Made by a program: the position numbers and the translations under genes
Notes under the pieces: model-generated
The model's input: only the letters and a program-made list of their open reading frames with translations
Told to the model about the DNA's origin: nothing
Database searches by the model: none
Source of the DNA: Xanthomonas vesicatoria ATCC 35937
GTDB taxonomy: Bacteria > Pseudomonadota > Gammaproteobacteria > Xanthomonadales > Xanthomonadaceae
Length of the DNA: 64,000 bases
Assembly (NCBI RefSeq): GCF_001908725.1
Contig: NZ_CP018725.1
Location: 4,650,001 to 4,714,000 of the forward strand
Direction of reading: 5' to 3'
Part shown: positions 1 through 7,558 of the stretch, in pieces
Layout: every line of letters begins with the position of its first letter
How positions within the stretch are numbered: position 1 is the first letter of the stretch

Positions 1-712
1 GCGTGGCATCGAAGCGGCGCGTGCCGCTGTTGTCGATCGCACCGGCAGCGTCGTCGTCGTTGGCATCCAGCACGTCCATATGCACGCGCAACTGCGCATC
101 CGGCACACTGAAGCGCCAGTCGTAGCGGTGCTGCATGCCCATGAACGGGGAGACGTGGAAGCGTTTGTCGAACCGCCATGCATGCACATCGCGGTGCGTG
201 CGCGCCTGCGCCACCGGCAGCACGTAGGTGTGACGTTGCTGCCAGGGCGTGTTGGTGATTTCCGCCACGATCCAGCGCAACCCGTCCTGCCGATCGAAGC
301 AGTAATAAAAGCTCACCGGATTGAACACGTGGCCGAAGTAGCGCAGATGCGTCAGCAGCCGGATGGCGCCTTCCGGGCGCTCGCCGGTCTGCGACTGCAC
401 GCAATCGCGCACGGCCTGGTCCAGCGGAATGGCCGGGTCGCCCAGATAATCGCTGCGGCGGAATTGCGCCAGATTGGCGCGGCCCACCGACCACAGCCAG
501 CGATGGGCGAACACCTGATCCAGTTCGGACAGGTCCAGGTACATCAATAACAGGCGGTAACGGAAATCCAGCGATTTGGGCGCGAATCGGCGATGCCGCA
601 CCCACCCGGTGTAGATCGCGCTGCGCAAGCCGCACGCCACGCTGCCGCCACCGCTGTCCTCACCGGGAGGCAGCGGCACGGCGTCGGTGCTGGCTTCGCG
701 CAGCAGGTGCAT
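1..712 (-). CDS. DUF1365 family protein (partial, C-terminus beyond left edge)
   Basis: The first 237 codons are present and the gene runs off the left edge. The start ATG shares one base with the stop of the upstream FAD oxidoreductase (TGATG), so the two are translationally coupled. The protein shows hallmarks of the DUF1365 family: an N-terminal region with SAIYTGWVRHRRF, then RYLLLMYLDL-like and HLRYFGHVFNPVSFYYCF segments, the last being the most conserved family block. DUF1365 proteins have no firmly assigned reaction. They are repeatedly found beside flavin amine-oxidase-like proteins and cyclopropane-synthase-like methyltransferases, so a role in modifying membrane fatty acids is inferred from context. 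A cfa-like methyltransferase might follow outside the window. Confidence 0.85.
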   Translation of the reverse strand, partial: MHLLREASTDAVPLPPGEDSGGGSVACGLRSAIYTGWVRHRRFAPKSLDFRYRLLLMYLDLSELDQVFAHRWLWSVGRANLAQFRRSDYLGDPAIPLDQAVRDCVQSQTGERPEGAIRLLTHLRYFGHVFNPVSFYYCFDRQDGLRWIVAEITNTPWQQRHTYVLPVAQARTHRDVHAWRFDKRFHVSPFMGMQHRYDWRFSVPDAQLRVHMDVLDANDDDAAGAIDNSGTRRFDAT

Positions 713-1962
713 CACCAGGGCACTCCCAGGCCATGGGCCACATCCACACCGCTGCGCAGGCCGTCTTCGTGGAAGCCGAAGCCCCACGCCGCACCGGCAA
801 ACCAGGTGTGGTGGCGGCCCTGGATTTCTGCCTTGCGCTCCTGCGCCGCCAACGCAGCGGCATTCTGTACCGGGTGGCGGTAGCGCATGCGCCGCAGCAC
901 CTTGGCCGGGTCGATGTCGTGATCGCGGTTGAGGCTGACGATGAAGGGCTGCGGCGCGTCGATCGACTGCAGTGCGTTCATCCAGTAACTCACCGTGCAG
1001 GGCGCCTGCGGGTCGGCCGGTACATGCGCATTCCACGCCGCCCAGGCGCGCTTGTCGCGCGGCAACACGCGCGCATCGGTATGCAGCACGGTGTCGTTGT
1101 CCTGGTAAGTGATGCCGCCCAGGATCTGCTGTTCCGATGCGGTGGCATCGCTGAGCAAGGCCAGTGCATCGTCGGCATGGCAGGCCAGCACCACCTCGTC
1201 GAAGTATTCCTCGCCGCGCAACGAGCGGAGCATGATGCCATCGGGTGTGCGCCGGATCGCATGGACCGGCGTGGACAACCGCTCCAGTACTTGCCAACGC
1301 CGCCGCAGTGCACGCACATAGCTGTTGGACCCGCCACGCACCACCTGCCATTGGGGCCGGTCGCTGAGTTGCAGCATGTGGTGGTTGGTCATGAAGCCGA
1401 TCAGCTGGCCCATCGGAAATTCAAGGATGGTCTGGGAGGGCGAGGACCACAGCGCCGACGCCATCGGCACCAGATGCTGGTCGCGGAACGCGGCCGAATA
1501 GCCATGCCGCTGCAGGTACGCGCCCAGCGTGCTGAAGCGCTCCTCGCTATGCAGTACCGCCGGCGCCTGCCGATAAAAGCGCCGCAGGTCCGCGAGCATG
1601 CCCCAGAAGCGCGGGCTGAGCAGGTTGCGCCGCTGGCAGAACAAGCCATCCAGACTGCCGGCGTTGTATTCCAGCCCGCTGCCGGCATCGTGCACCGAAA
1701 AACTCATCGTCGTCGGCTGCGATGCCACGTCTAGTTCGGCAAACATGCGGGTCAGCAGCGGGTAGTGCTGCGGGTTGAAGACGATAAAGCCGCTGTCCAC
1801 CGCGTAGCGCTGGCCGTCCAGGTGGATGTCGTGCGTGTGGGTATGACCGCCGAGATAATCGGCCGCCTCGAACAAGGTGACTTCGTAGCGCCGCGACAAT
1901 AGCCACGCCGCACCCAGGCCGGCGATTCCGCTGCCGACCACGGCAATCCTGCCCTCGCTCAT
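712..1962 (-). CDS. FAD-dependent amine-oxidase-like oxidoreductase
   Basis: A 416-residue flavoprotein. The N-terminus carries a Rossmann dinucleotide fold (VVGSGIAGLGAAWLLSRR, about residues 7-24) ending in an acidic residue in VTLFEAADYLGGH, typical of FAD-binding amine oxidases and phytoene-desaturase-like enzymes. The start ATG at 1962 overlaps the desaturase stop by four bases (ATGA), and the gene ends in a one-base overlap with the DUF1365 gene, so three genes form one operon. The substrate cannot be read from sequence. Proteins of this type (COG2907) co-occur with DUF1365 and fatty-acid methyltransferases, which suggests redox chemistry on membrane lipid acyl chains. A longer reading frame continues upstream, but the overlap with the desaturase favours this start. 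Confidence 0.88.
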   Translation of the reverse strand: MSEGRIAVVGSGIAGLGAAWLLSRRYEVTLFEAADYLGGHTHTHDIHLDGQRYAVDSGFIVFNPQHYPLLTRMFAELDVASQPTTMSFSVHDAGSGLEYNAGSLDGLFCQRRNLLSPRFWGMLADLRRFYRQAPAVLHSEERFSTLGAYLQRHGYSAAFRDQHLVPMASALWSSPSQTILEFPMGQLIGFMTNHHMLQLSDRPQWQVVRGGSNSYVRALRRRWQVLERLSTPVHAIRRTPDGIMLRSLRGEEYFDEVVLACHADDALALLSDATASEQQILGGITYQDNDTVLHTDARVLPRDKRAWAAWNAHVPADPQAPCTVSYWMNALQSIDAPQPFIVSLNRDHDIDPAKVLRRMRYRHPVQNAAALAAQERKAEIQGRHHTWFAGAAWGFGFHEDGLRSGVDVAHGLGVPW

Positions 1963-2954
1963 CGCGCCACCCGTTGCCCGCGGCGCGTGAGCAGGGCCGG
2001 CATCGGCTTGAGATCCCAGACCAACCCCACCCACGACATCGCCTTGAGGCCGTACCAGGTCACGTCGTACTCCCACCAGCGCACGCCTTGTCGCGCCGAC
2101 CCGGGGAAGAAGTGATGGTTGTTGTGCCAGCCTTCGCCGAAGGTGATCAACGCCAGCAGCCAGTTGTTGCGGCTGTCGTCGCGCGTGGCAAACCGCCGGC
2201 TACCGAAGCGGTGCGCCAGCGAATTGATGGTGAAGGTCGCATGGAACAGCGCCACGGTGGACAGCACGAAGCCCCAGACCAGCAGCTGCGGCCCGTTGGT
2301 GTGCAGCGCCGGCGCGGTGTCGGCCAGCCAATCGCCGAGCAGATACAGCCCCAGCGCGAGCAGCGCCGGCATCACGATGTCGAAGCGGTCGATGAAACGC
2401 AGCTCGCCGAAACGGCGCAGGTCCGGGATGACCTCCCAGTCGGTACGGAAGTTGCGTGGAGTCAGGAACCAGCCGGTATGGCTCCACCAAAACCCGTGCT
2501 GGGCCGGCGAATGCGGGTCGCGGCCGGTGTCGGTATGCCGATGGTGATTGCGGTGATGCGCCGCCCACCACAGTGGCCCGCGCTGCACGCAGGTCGCACC
2601 GATGGCGGCAAACACGAACTGCAGCACGCGCGAGGTCTTGAATGCGCGATGGGAAAAATAGCGGTGATAGAAGCCGGTAAGCGCAAACATGCGCAGCGCG
2701 TACAGCGCCAGCGCCACCCCCACCGCAAACCACGACGCGCCCACCCAAAACACCGCCAGGCAGGCCACATGCAGCGCGATGAAGGGCAGGGCGCGCAGCC
2801 AGTCGATACGATCGGCGCGTGCCTCGTCCAACGGCTCGTCGGCTTGCGAATCCACCCAGCGGCGCAGGCTGCCGATGCGCGATGCAACCCAGCCGCGACG
2901 CTTGGGCGGGGGCTGGGGCGTTGCGACGTGGGGGTCGACTCCAGTGCTCGGCAC
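1959..2954 (-). CDS. membrane fatty-acid (acyl-CoA type) desaturase
   Basis: A 331-residue di-iron membrane desaturase. All three histidine boxes are visible: HRYFSHR, then HHRNHHRHTDTGRDPHS, then GEGWHNNHH, the pattern of delta-9 acyl-CoA/acyl-lipid desaturases. Hydrophobic segments lie between boxes 1 and 2 and between boxes 2 and 3. The chosen start is GTG at 2954, because a good ribosome-binding site (GGAGA) lies seven bases upstream. The open frame extends to 3230, but the extra residues look non-coding. It is the first gene of a three-gene operon with the flavoprotein and the DUF1365 protein. The neighbouring ECF sigma/anti-sigma pair suggests stress control of membrane lipid unsaturation; no operator was proved. 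Confidence 0.88.
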   Translation of the reverse strand: MPSTGVDPHVATPQPPPKRRGWVASRIGSLRRWVDSQADEPLDEARADRIDWLRALPFIALHVACLAVFWVGASWFAVGVALALYALRMFALTGFYHRYFSHRAFKTSRVLQFVFAAIGATCVQRGPLWWAAHHRNHHRHTDTGRDPHSPAQHGFWWSHTGWFLTPRNFRTDWEVIPDLRRFGELRFIDRFDIVMPALLALGLYLLGDWLADTAPALHTNGPQLLVWGFVLSTVALFHATFTINSLAHRFGSRRFATRDDSRNNWLLALITFGEGWHNNHHFFPGSARQGVRWWEYDVTWYGLKAMSWVGLVWDLKPMPALLTRRGQRVAR

Positions 2955-3281
2955 GCGTGGTTCTCCATAGGTTGTCGAACCCTTTACGCAATTCGCCAGC
3001 AAACAGATGCACCAGCCCGCTTGATCGTCGCACGCATGGACGGGATTGACGCGCCAACGCAACAGATCAGGCAAACACGCGCACGGATGTGTGCGCTCAG
3101 TATCACTGGCACAGATGAGGCAGCTTGAGAAAAGGGGGGTGTGGAGAGTGCCGGCAGTACGGGTCAGCGCAGCGCGGGTACTGCGCATGTCAGCACGACG
3201 CGCACGGGCAGCGGGAAAGATTCCATTCAACGGCTGCGGCGCGCCATTGGTGGCGCCGCAGCCGTTGTTCCTGCCGCCCGA
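2955..3281. other. intergenic region upstream of the desaturase operon
   Basis: This 327-base gap has no convincing gene. It contains the terminator of the sigma/anti-sigma operon at 3228-3267 and should contain the promoter of the desaturase operon. I could not find a clear -35/-10 pair on the minus strand. A TGATC-like element occurs near 3066 (minus strand), but no matching -10 was seen. Confidence 0.5.
3228..3267 (-). terminator. terminator after the anti-sigma gene
   Basis: A perfect 15-bp inverted repeat (arms 3228-3242 and 3253-3267, arm sequence caacggctgcggcgc) with a 10-base loop lies 15 bases after the anti-sigma stop. It is followed on the minus strand by a modest pyrimidine run (TCTTTCCC) rather than a strong T tract. 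It separates the sigma/anti-sigma operon from the desaturase operon. Confidence 0.7.
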
Positions 3282-4118
3282 TCAGGGCGCCATTGCGAGC
3301 GTGCTGATGCCGCCCTTGGCAACCACCGTGCCGGTGGCCACCCCACCGGGTGCACCGCCCGGCGGTTCCAGTGTGACCGCCAGGATCGCCTCGTTGCTGA
3401 GCATGGGCATCAGCTGATCGGGAATCTGCGCGCGACGCGCGCGTTGATCGTCGAAGGTACCCATCGAATGCGCCTTGCCGTCCGGCGTGATCAGCCACAA
3501 CTCGGGCACCTTGTCGGCCGTGGCGGTGCGATCCAGCGGCGTCACCGTGATAGTGTGCTTGTCGGCATCCATCAGCGCCACGTAGCCTGGGCGCCCGTCT
3601 TCGGTCGCCAGCGTCGAGGTCATGGCGATGCCGGTCTCCGGCGGTGTGGTGGCTGCAGGCGGGGTGACCGGGTTCTGCACCACCTGCGTATTGCCGATTG
3701 GCGGCACCGGTGCCGGCGGCGTGCGCAGGTTCAACAAGGCGAGCACGCATACGGCCGCAGTCGCCAGGCCGCCGGCGCTGGCCCAACGCCATACCCGGAC
3801 GTTGTTCCACAATGGCGCGGCCGGCTTGCTGGTGGTGGCTGCGGGAGCGGCAGGCGCCACCGCACGTAGCGGCGTGTCGAAGCCCAGGGTTTTCCGGACC
3901 TGCGCCCACACCTGATCGGGCGGAGTCACCGCAGCGATGTCTTCCAGCAGCGGGGCCAGAAGATCCTGCCACTGCACGACTGCCTGGGCAAACTGGGCGT
4001 CGGTGGCGATGCGTTGTTCTGCTGCCAGGCGTTCTTCTGCGCTCAGCAGGCCGAGCACGTACTCGCCGGCCAACACGTCGCGCGGCGGTTCCTGGTCGAT
4101 GGGAAAGGGCGTGCTCAT
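3282..4118 (-). CDS. anti-sigma factor, RskA-like, membrane-anchored
   Basis: 278 residues. The N-terminal cytoplasmic part (about 1-80; LAGEYVLGLLSAEERLAAEQ) matches the anti-sigma domain of the RskA/ChrR-like class but lacks the HxxxCxxC zinc motif. A single membrane segment follows (VWRWASAGGLATAAVCVLAL), then a Pro/Thr-rich stretch and a C-terminal RskA-type extracytoplasmic domain (GYVALMDADKHTITVTPLDR; PELWLITPDGKAHSMG). Such proteins hold an ECF sigma factor inactive until an envelope signal triggers release. The start ATG at 4118 overlaps the sigma stop by four bases. An ATG 12 bases further upstream is possible. The cognate partner is the adjacent sigma factor. Confidence 0.88.
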   Translation of the reverse strand: MSTPFPIDQEPPRDVLAGEYVLGLLSAEERLAAEQRIATDAQFAQAVVQWQDLLAPLLEDIAAVTPPDQVWAQVRKTLGFDTPLRAVAPAAPAATTSKPAAPLWNNVRVWRWASAGGLATAAVCVLALLNLRTPPAPVPPIGNTQVVQNPVTPPAATTPPETGIAMTSTLATEDGRPGYVALMDADKHTITVTPLDRTATADKVPELWLITPDGKAHSMGTFDDQRARRAQIPDQLMPMLSNEAILAVTLEPPGGAPGGVATGTVVAKGGISTLAMAP

Positions 4119-4678
4119 CGTTCCAGACATGCCTTGAGTTTGGCCAGACCGCGGCGGATCCAGCTTTTGACCGTGCCGATCGGTGTGTCGGTACGCGCGG
4201 CGAGCTCTTCGTAGGTGATGCCTTCGAAGAACGCGGTACGAATCAGCTCACTGCGCGGCGGTTCGAGTTCGGCCAGGCAATGGTCGATGCGACGACGCGT
4301 GCTGGCGCGTTCGGTGCGCTCCAGCGGCGACGCATCGCCGTCGCGCAGTTCACCGGCATCGTCCAGCGCCACATTGCGGCGCTGCGGCGCATTGGCGCGA
4401 AGATGATCGATCGCCTTGTTACGCGCGATCATCGCCAGCCAGGTCAGCCCGCGCGCCCGGCTCGGATCGAACTGACCGGCCTTGTGCCAGATCAGCGTGA
4501 ACACATCCTGCAGCACCTCTTCGGCCTCGGCACGTTGCGGAATCATGCGCAGGCATACCCCAAACAGTTTGGGCGAGGTCAGCCGGTACAGCGCTTCGAA
4601 GGCATGCCGGTCGCCGCCCGCAGTCGCGGTCAGCAGGCGTCCGGTTTCATCATCGTCGTGGCCAGGAATGGCACTCAT
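4115..4678 (-). CDS. ECF (sigma-70 family) RNA polymerase sigma factor
   Basis: 187 residues, the normal size for an extracytoplasmic-function sigma factor. Region 2 is clear (EEVLQDVFTLIWHKAGQFDP followed by WLAMIARNKAIDHLR). Region 4 ends the protein with a helix-turn-helix, YEELAARTDTPIGTVKSWIR. The start at 4678 gives MSAIPGHDDDETG. It is co-transcribed with the anti-sigma gene through an ATGA overlap. A small membrane-protein gene ends 58 bases upstream and may belong to the same transcript. ECF/RskA-like pairs of this class often control lipid and photo-oxidative stress genes, and the adjacent desaturase operon is the obvious candidate target. That link is inferred from position only. 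Confidence 0.93.
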   Translation of the reverse strand: MSAIPGHDDDETGRLLTATAGGDRHAFEALYRLTSPKLFGVCLRMIPQRAEAEEVLQDVFTLIWHKAGQFDPSRARGLTWLAMIARNKAIDHLRANAPQRRNVALDDAGELRDGDASPLERTERASTRRRIDHCLAELEPPRSELIRTAFFEGITYEELAARTDTPIGTVKSWIRRGLAKLKACLER

Positions 4679-4736
4679 GCGGTCGGGCGTTGGGTAAGGT
4701 GAGGGCGATGCTACCGGACTGTGCCGTCGCTGTCTG

Positions 4737-5102
4737 TCACTTGCGCAGCCACAGCAGCACGGCGGCGAGCAGCAACAGGATCTCGACGCCGGCAAGCGCC
4801 ACGGTTGGCGCAGAGACCGGCCACAAGCGCGACAGCGAGACGCTGCGGAACAGCACGATGGGTACGTAGAACGCCAGTGCGACCAGCAGGCCGGTGCGCG
4901 GTTGATCGATCCAGGCGAAGTAGCCGAACAGGAACGCCATGCCCAACTGCAGGCCGCCATAGATGACCAGATACTCCGATTGTCCGGCCGGCGAGAGCTG
5001 GGTGTAGCCGACCGCATTTGCGGTCTTGGCCGGCGATAGCGTGCACCAGATCGCCAGGACGACATAGAGCACTGCGTTGATCCAGAGATAAGCCTTTGCC
5101 AT
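4737..5102 (-). CDS. small four-helix membrane protein (DUF4345-like)
   Basis: 121 residues, almost entirely hydrophobic with about four membrane helices (AYLWINAVLYVVLAIWC; VIYGGLQLGMAFLFGYFAWI; LLVALAFYVPIVLF; VALAGVEILLLLAAVLLWL). The layout resembles DUF4345-like small membrane proteins of unknown function. It lies 58 bases upstream of the ECF sigma gene in the same orientation and may be part of that envelope-stress unit. No catalytic motif is visible. Confidence 0.7.
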   Translation of the reverse strand: MAKAYLWINAVLYVVLAIWCTLSPAKTANAVGYTQLSPAGQSEYLVIYGGLQLGMAFLFGYFAWIDQPRTGLLVALAFYVPIVLFRSVSLSRLWPVSAPTVALAGVEILLLLAAVLLWLRK

Positions 5103-5187
5103 GGAAGTGTTCCTGTAGGGGGGATGGGCGCCCGAGCGGTTGTACGCAACGGCGCGTGGTCGAACGTGAAGACGGCGCGGGCCTGGC

Positions 5188-5976
5188 TCATGACGCGCTG
5201 CAGCTCCGGGTCAGCGGCTGCTCGCGTGCCTGGCGCAGTTCCTCTGCAGTAGCGGGGCGCGCATCGCTGTCGGGAAACACGATGCGCACACGCGGGTAGC
5301 GCCCCTGCGGGTCGCGCAGATTGCCCACGCCGCGGAACTCAAGCAGGCGTTTATTTGCGATGGAATAACGTACCTCCAGCGCTGGCACTGCCGCGCCATA
5401 CCAGGCGTCGAGCGAAATGCGGAAGCGGCGCTGGCCGGCGTTGTCGTCGATGCGCTCGACCCGGAACCCCAACTGTCGTTGCAGGCTGGGCAGCACGAAG
5501 TCCACACGTTGCGACGCGCTGGCCAGCGCATCCCAGTGATTGCGCAGGTACGCGTCGAAACCGGCATCGATCACGCGCTCGTCTTTGCCTTCCGGTAACG
5601 CCGTGCTGCGTTCGGGTTTGCCGGGCTGCTGCTGGAACATCTCGCGCACGCCGTTGCGCTTGCGCACACCTTCGCGGTAGCCGTCGCGGCCATCGAGCAG
5701 GCTGAAGTCGGGCGAGGTACCGCCACCTTCGACCTGCTTGCGTGCAAACGGCTGCCCGTTCGGGCAGTGGTACAGCACCAGCCTCCCGCCGTCGTCGAGC
5801 AGCCAGTGCGACTCGCGGTAGCGCAGCGTGCCCTGGTCGGCGTCGAAGACATCGCCGTCCACCCGCGTGACCGCTGCAGCGTTGAGCGGTGCGGTTCCCA
5901 GCACCAGCAGCAGCAACGGCGGAATCGGCCGGCAACGGATGGCCAGCGCAGCAACGACAGCAGCAAATGGGCGCAT
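5188..5976 (-). CDS. hypothetical secreted protein
   Basis: 262 residues. The start at 5976 gives an N-terminal signal-like segment (MRPFAAVVAALAIR, then IPPLLLLVLGTAPLNAAA). After it comes a soluble domain with VDGDVFDADQGTLRYRESHW, a CPNGQPFARK motif holding a single cysteine, and a C-terminal part rich in charged residues (FDAYLRNHWDALASASQRV). I do not recognise the family. It is probably periplasmic. It lies 85 bases upstream of the small membrane protein in the same orientation and could share its transcript. Confidence 0.65.
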   Translation of the reverse strand: MRPFAAVVAALAIRCRPIPPLLLLVLGTAPLNAAAVTRVDGDVFDADQGTLRYRESHWLLDDGGRLVLYHCPNGQPFARKQVEGGGTSPDFSLLDGRDGYREGVRKRNGVREMFQQQPGKPERSTALPEGKDERVIDAGFDAYLRNHWDALASASQRVDFVLPSLQRQLGFRVERIDDNAGQRRFRISLDAWYGAAVPALEVRYSIANKRLLEFRGVGNLRDPQGRYPRVRIVFPDSDARPATAEELRQAREQPLTRSCSAS

Positions 5977-6300
5977 CGGCCGATTCCTCGATGGAGTGCC
6001 TATCCATACGGGCACAGCCGCAGCATGGATGCGCCGGCGGCGTCAGGACGTTCCTGACCGGTGTCGGGCTCTGTTGCTATTGTCAATGCCGTTGGTGTGG
6101 CGTGATGCGATATGCGCGTGCGCGTCGCGGGCCGTGCCGAACGCCGCTGCATTGGCTGCGGGCTGCATCGAGATGTGCTGCCGGACATCCCATGCTGTCA
6201 TCGGCTAAGCGTCCACGCGGGACTCACAGGACCACATGGGACAGATGCACGCCACTGCCGGCCGTGCTGGCGGGCAGCACAGCGACTTCCGCTCGCGACC
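5977..6300. other. intergenic, no feature seen
   Basis: About 324 bases between the secreted protein and the RnfB-like gene. Open frames here lack plausible codon use and starts. I see no strong hairpin or promoter. Confidence 0.5.
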
Positions 6301-6720
6301 CTAATCGATGCGGCGCAACTCGATGCAATCCACCGGGCATGCCGGCAGGCACAGCTCGCAGCCGGTGCACAGCGGCGCGATCACGGTGTGCATGTGTTTG
6401 GCCCCGCCCACGATCGCATCCACCGGGCAAGCCTGGATGCATTTGGTACAGCCGATGCAATCGGCCTCCACGATCCAGGCTACCTGCGGTGGTTTGTGTG
6501 CGCCGCGGCTGCGATCGAACGGCCGCGCCGGCACCTCCAGCACCTGCGCCAGCGCGCGGGCGCCCGCATCGCCGCCGGGCGGGCAATGGTCGACGTCGGC
6601 CAGCCCGTCGGCCATGGCTTGCGCGTAGGGGCGGCAGCCGTCGTAGCCGCACTGACCGCATTGGGTTTGTGGCAGCAGGCGGTCGAGACGGTCGACCAGG
6701 GAGAGGGCAGGGACAGGCAT
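6301..6720 (-). CDS. rnfB: RnfB-like soluble ferredoxin (electron transport complex subunit B)
   Basis: 139 residues. Starting at ATG 6720, an Fe-S domain of the RnfB/Fes type ([16 protein letters not shown], with a fourth Cys in DHCPPGG) is followed by two 4Fe-4S ferredoxin motifs ([16 protein letters not shown] and [16 protein letters not shown]). Genuine RnfB proteins begin with a membrane anchor; this one has none, so it is probably a soluble electron carrier. No rnfACDGE genes are nearby. It begins four bases after the HAD phosphatase stop and is probably co-transcribed with it. The redox partner is unknown. Confidence 0.85.
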   Translation of the reverse strand: MPVPALSLVDRLDRLLPQTQCGQCGYDGCRPYAQAMADGLADVDHCPPGGDAGARALAQVLEVPARPFDRSRGAHKPPQVAWIVEADCIGCTKCIQACPVDAIVGGAKHMHTVIAPLCTGCELCLPACPVDCIELRRID

Positions 6721-6724
6721 GCGA

Positions 6725-7315
6725 TCAGTGCAATGGATTGCCGCGATACCAGCGTTGTTGCGCCAGCGCCAGCATCGGCGTGTCTTCGCGGCTGTCGCCG
6801 TAGGCATGCACGCAGTCGTACTGCGACAGGTCGTAGCGCGCGCGAATTTGCGCGGCTTTGTACGGGCCGCAATCGCCACCGGCATAGCGCCCGCTCAGGC
6901 GGCCGCCGCTGTGGTCCAGGCGGTTGCAGATCAGCGACAAGCCATGCTGCGTGCACCACGGCTGCAGATACAGATCCAGCGACGCCGACACCAGTACCAC
7001 TTCATGCCCCTGCGCCTGATGCCAGTCGATGCGTTGCATCATCTCTGCACGCAGCAGACCCGGCAGTGCGGTGCGTGCGTAGTCGGCGCCATGCGTGGCC
7101 ATCTCGTCGAGCGAGCGACCACTGAACACGATGCGCGTGACCCGCGCGCGCAGCGCCGCAGCGGACACCACGCCCAACCGATAGCCCAGCACCCAAGGGC
7201 CGACCTGCCACTTCGCCGACGCCAGTTGGGCGGGCGTGGCCACCTTGCGCAGGAAGCGCGCATAGGTATCGCAGGTGGTGATGGTGTGGTCGAAGTCGAA
7301 CAGGGCCAGGTGCAT
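6725..7315 (-). CDS. HAD-IB family phosphatase
   Basis: 196 residues. Motif I is [13 protein letters not shown] at the N-terminus (nucleophile Asp plus the second Asp). A motif II serine lies in [15 protein letters not shown], and motif IV is [11 protein letters not shown]. This is the HAD subfamily IB of SerB/PgpC-like phosphatases (E. coli YfhB/PgpC is a close type), which act on phosphoserine, phosphatidylglycerophosphate or similar substrates; the substrate here is not decided. The start ATG 7315 puts motif I at residue 6, as expected. The upstream gap to metG carries repeats, and RnfB follows after four bases. Confidence 0.85.
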   Translation of the reverse strand: MHLALFDFDHTITTCDTYARFLRKVATPAQLASAKWQVGPWVLGYRLGVVSAAALRARVTRIVFSGRSLDEMATHGADYARTALPGLLRAEMMQRIDWHQAQGHEVVLVSASLDLYLQPWCTQHGLSLICNRLDHSGGRLSGRYAGGDCGPYKAAQIRARYDLSQYDCVHAYGDSREDTPMLALAQQRWYRGNPLH

Positions 7316-7324
7316 GGGGGGAGG

Positions 7325-7555
7325 CTGGGATTGGGGAGTCGGGATTGGAGATTGGTTGAAGGCGCAGTGAGTGGTTGTTCCTCGCTCCCGCACGCGGGAA
7401 AGGGGCTGCTGCAGCGTTGATCTATCTCTCTTCTCCCGCATGCGGGAGAAGGTGCCCCGCAGGGCGAATAAGGGGACGCGCCAAGTACACGTGTCAGGTC
7501 TCGCTCAACAATCAGCTCTGGCTTTACGAATCCCGATTCGCGACTCCCCGATTCC
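7325..7555. repeat. inverted pair of GGGATT-type repeats flanking palindromes
   Basis: A G-rich unit (7325-7354, made of gggattgg and gggagtcgggattgg) and a C-rich unit in opposite orientation (7528-7555, gaatcccgattcgcgactcc) bracket about 170 bases in the metG-HAD gap. Inside lie a perfect 20-base palindrome, ttctcccgcatgcgggagaa (7431-7450), and an imperfect copy near 7384-7401 (ctcccgcacgcgggaaag). The same unit type recurs several times in the window. Confidence 0.8.
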
Positions 7556-7558
7556 GCT

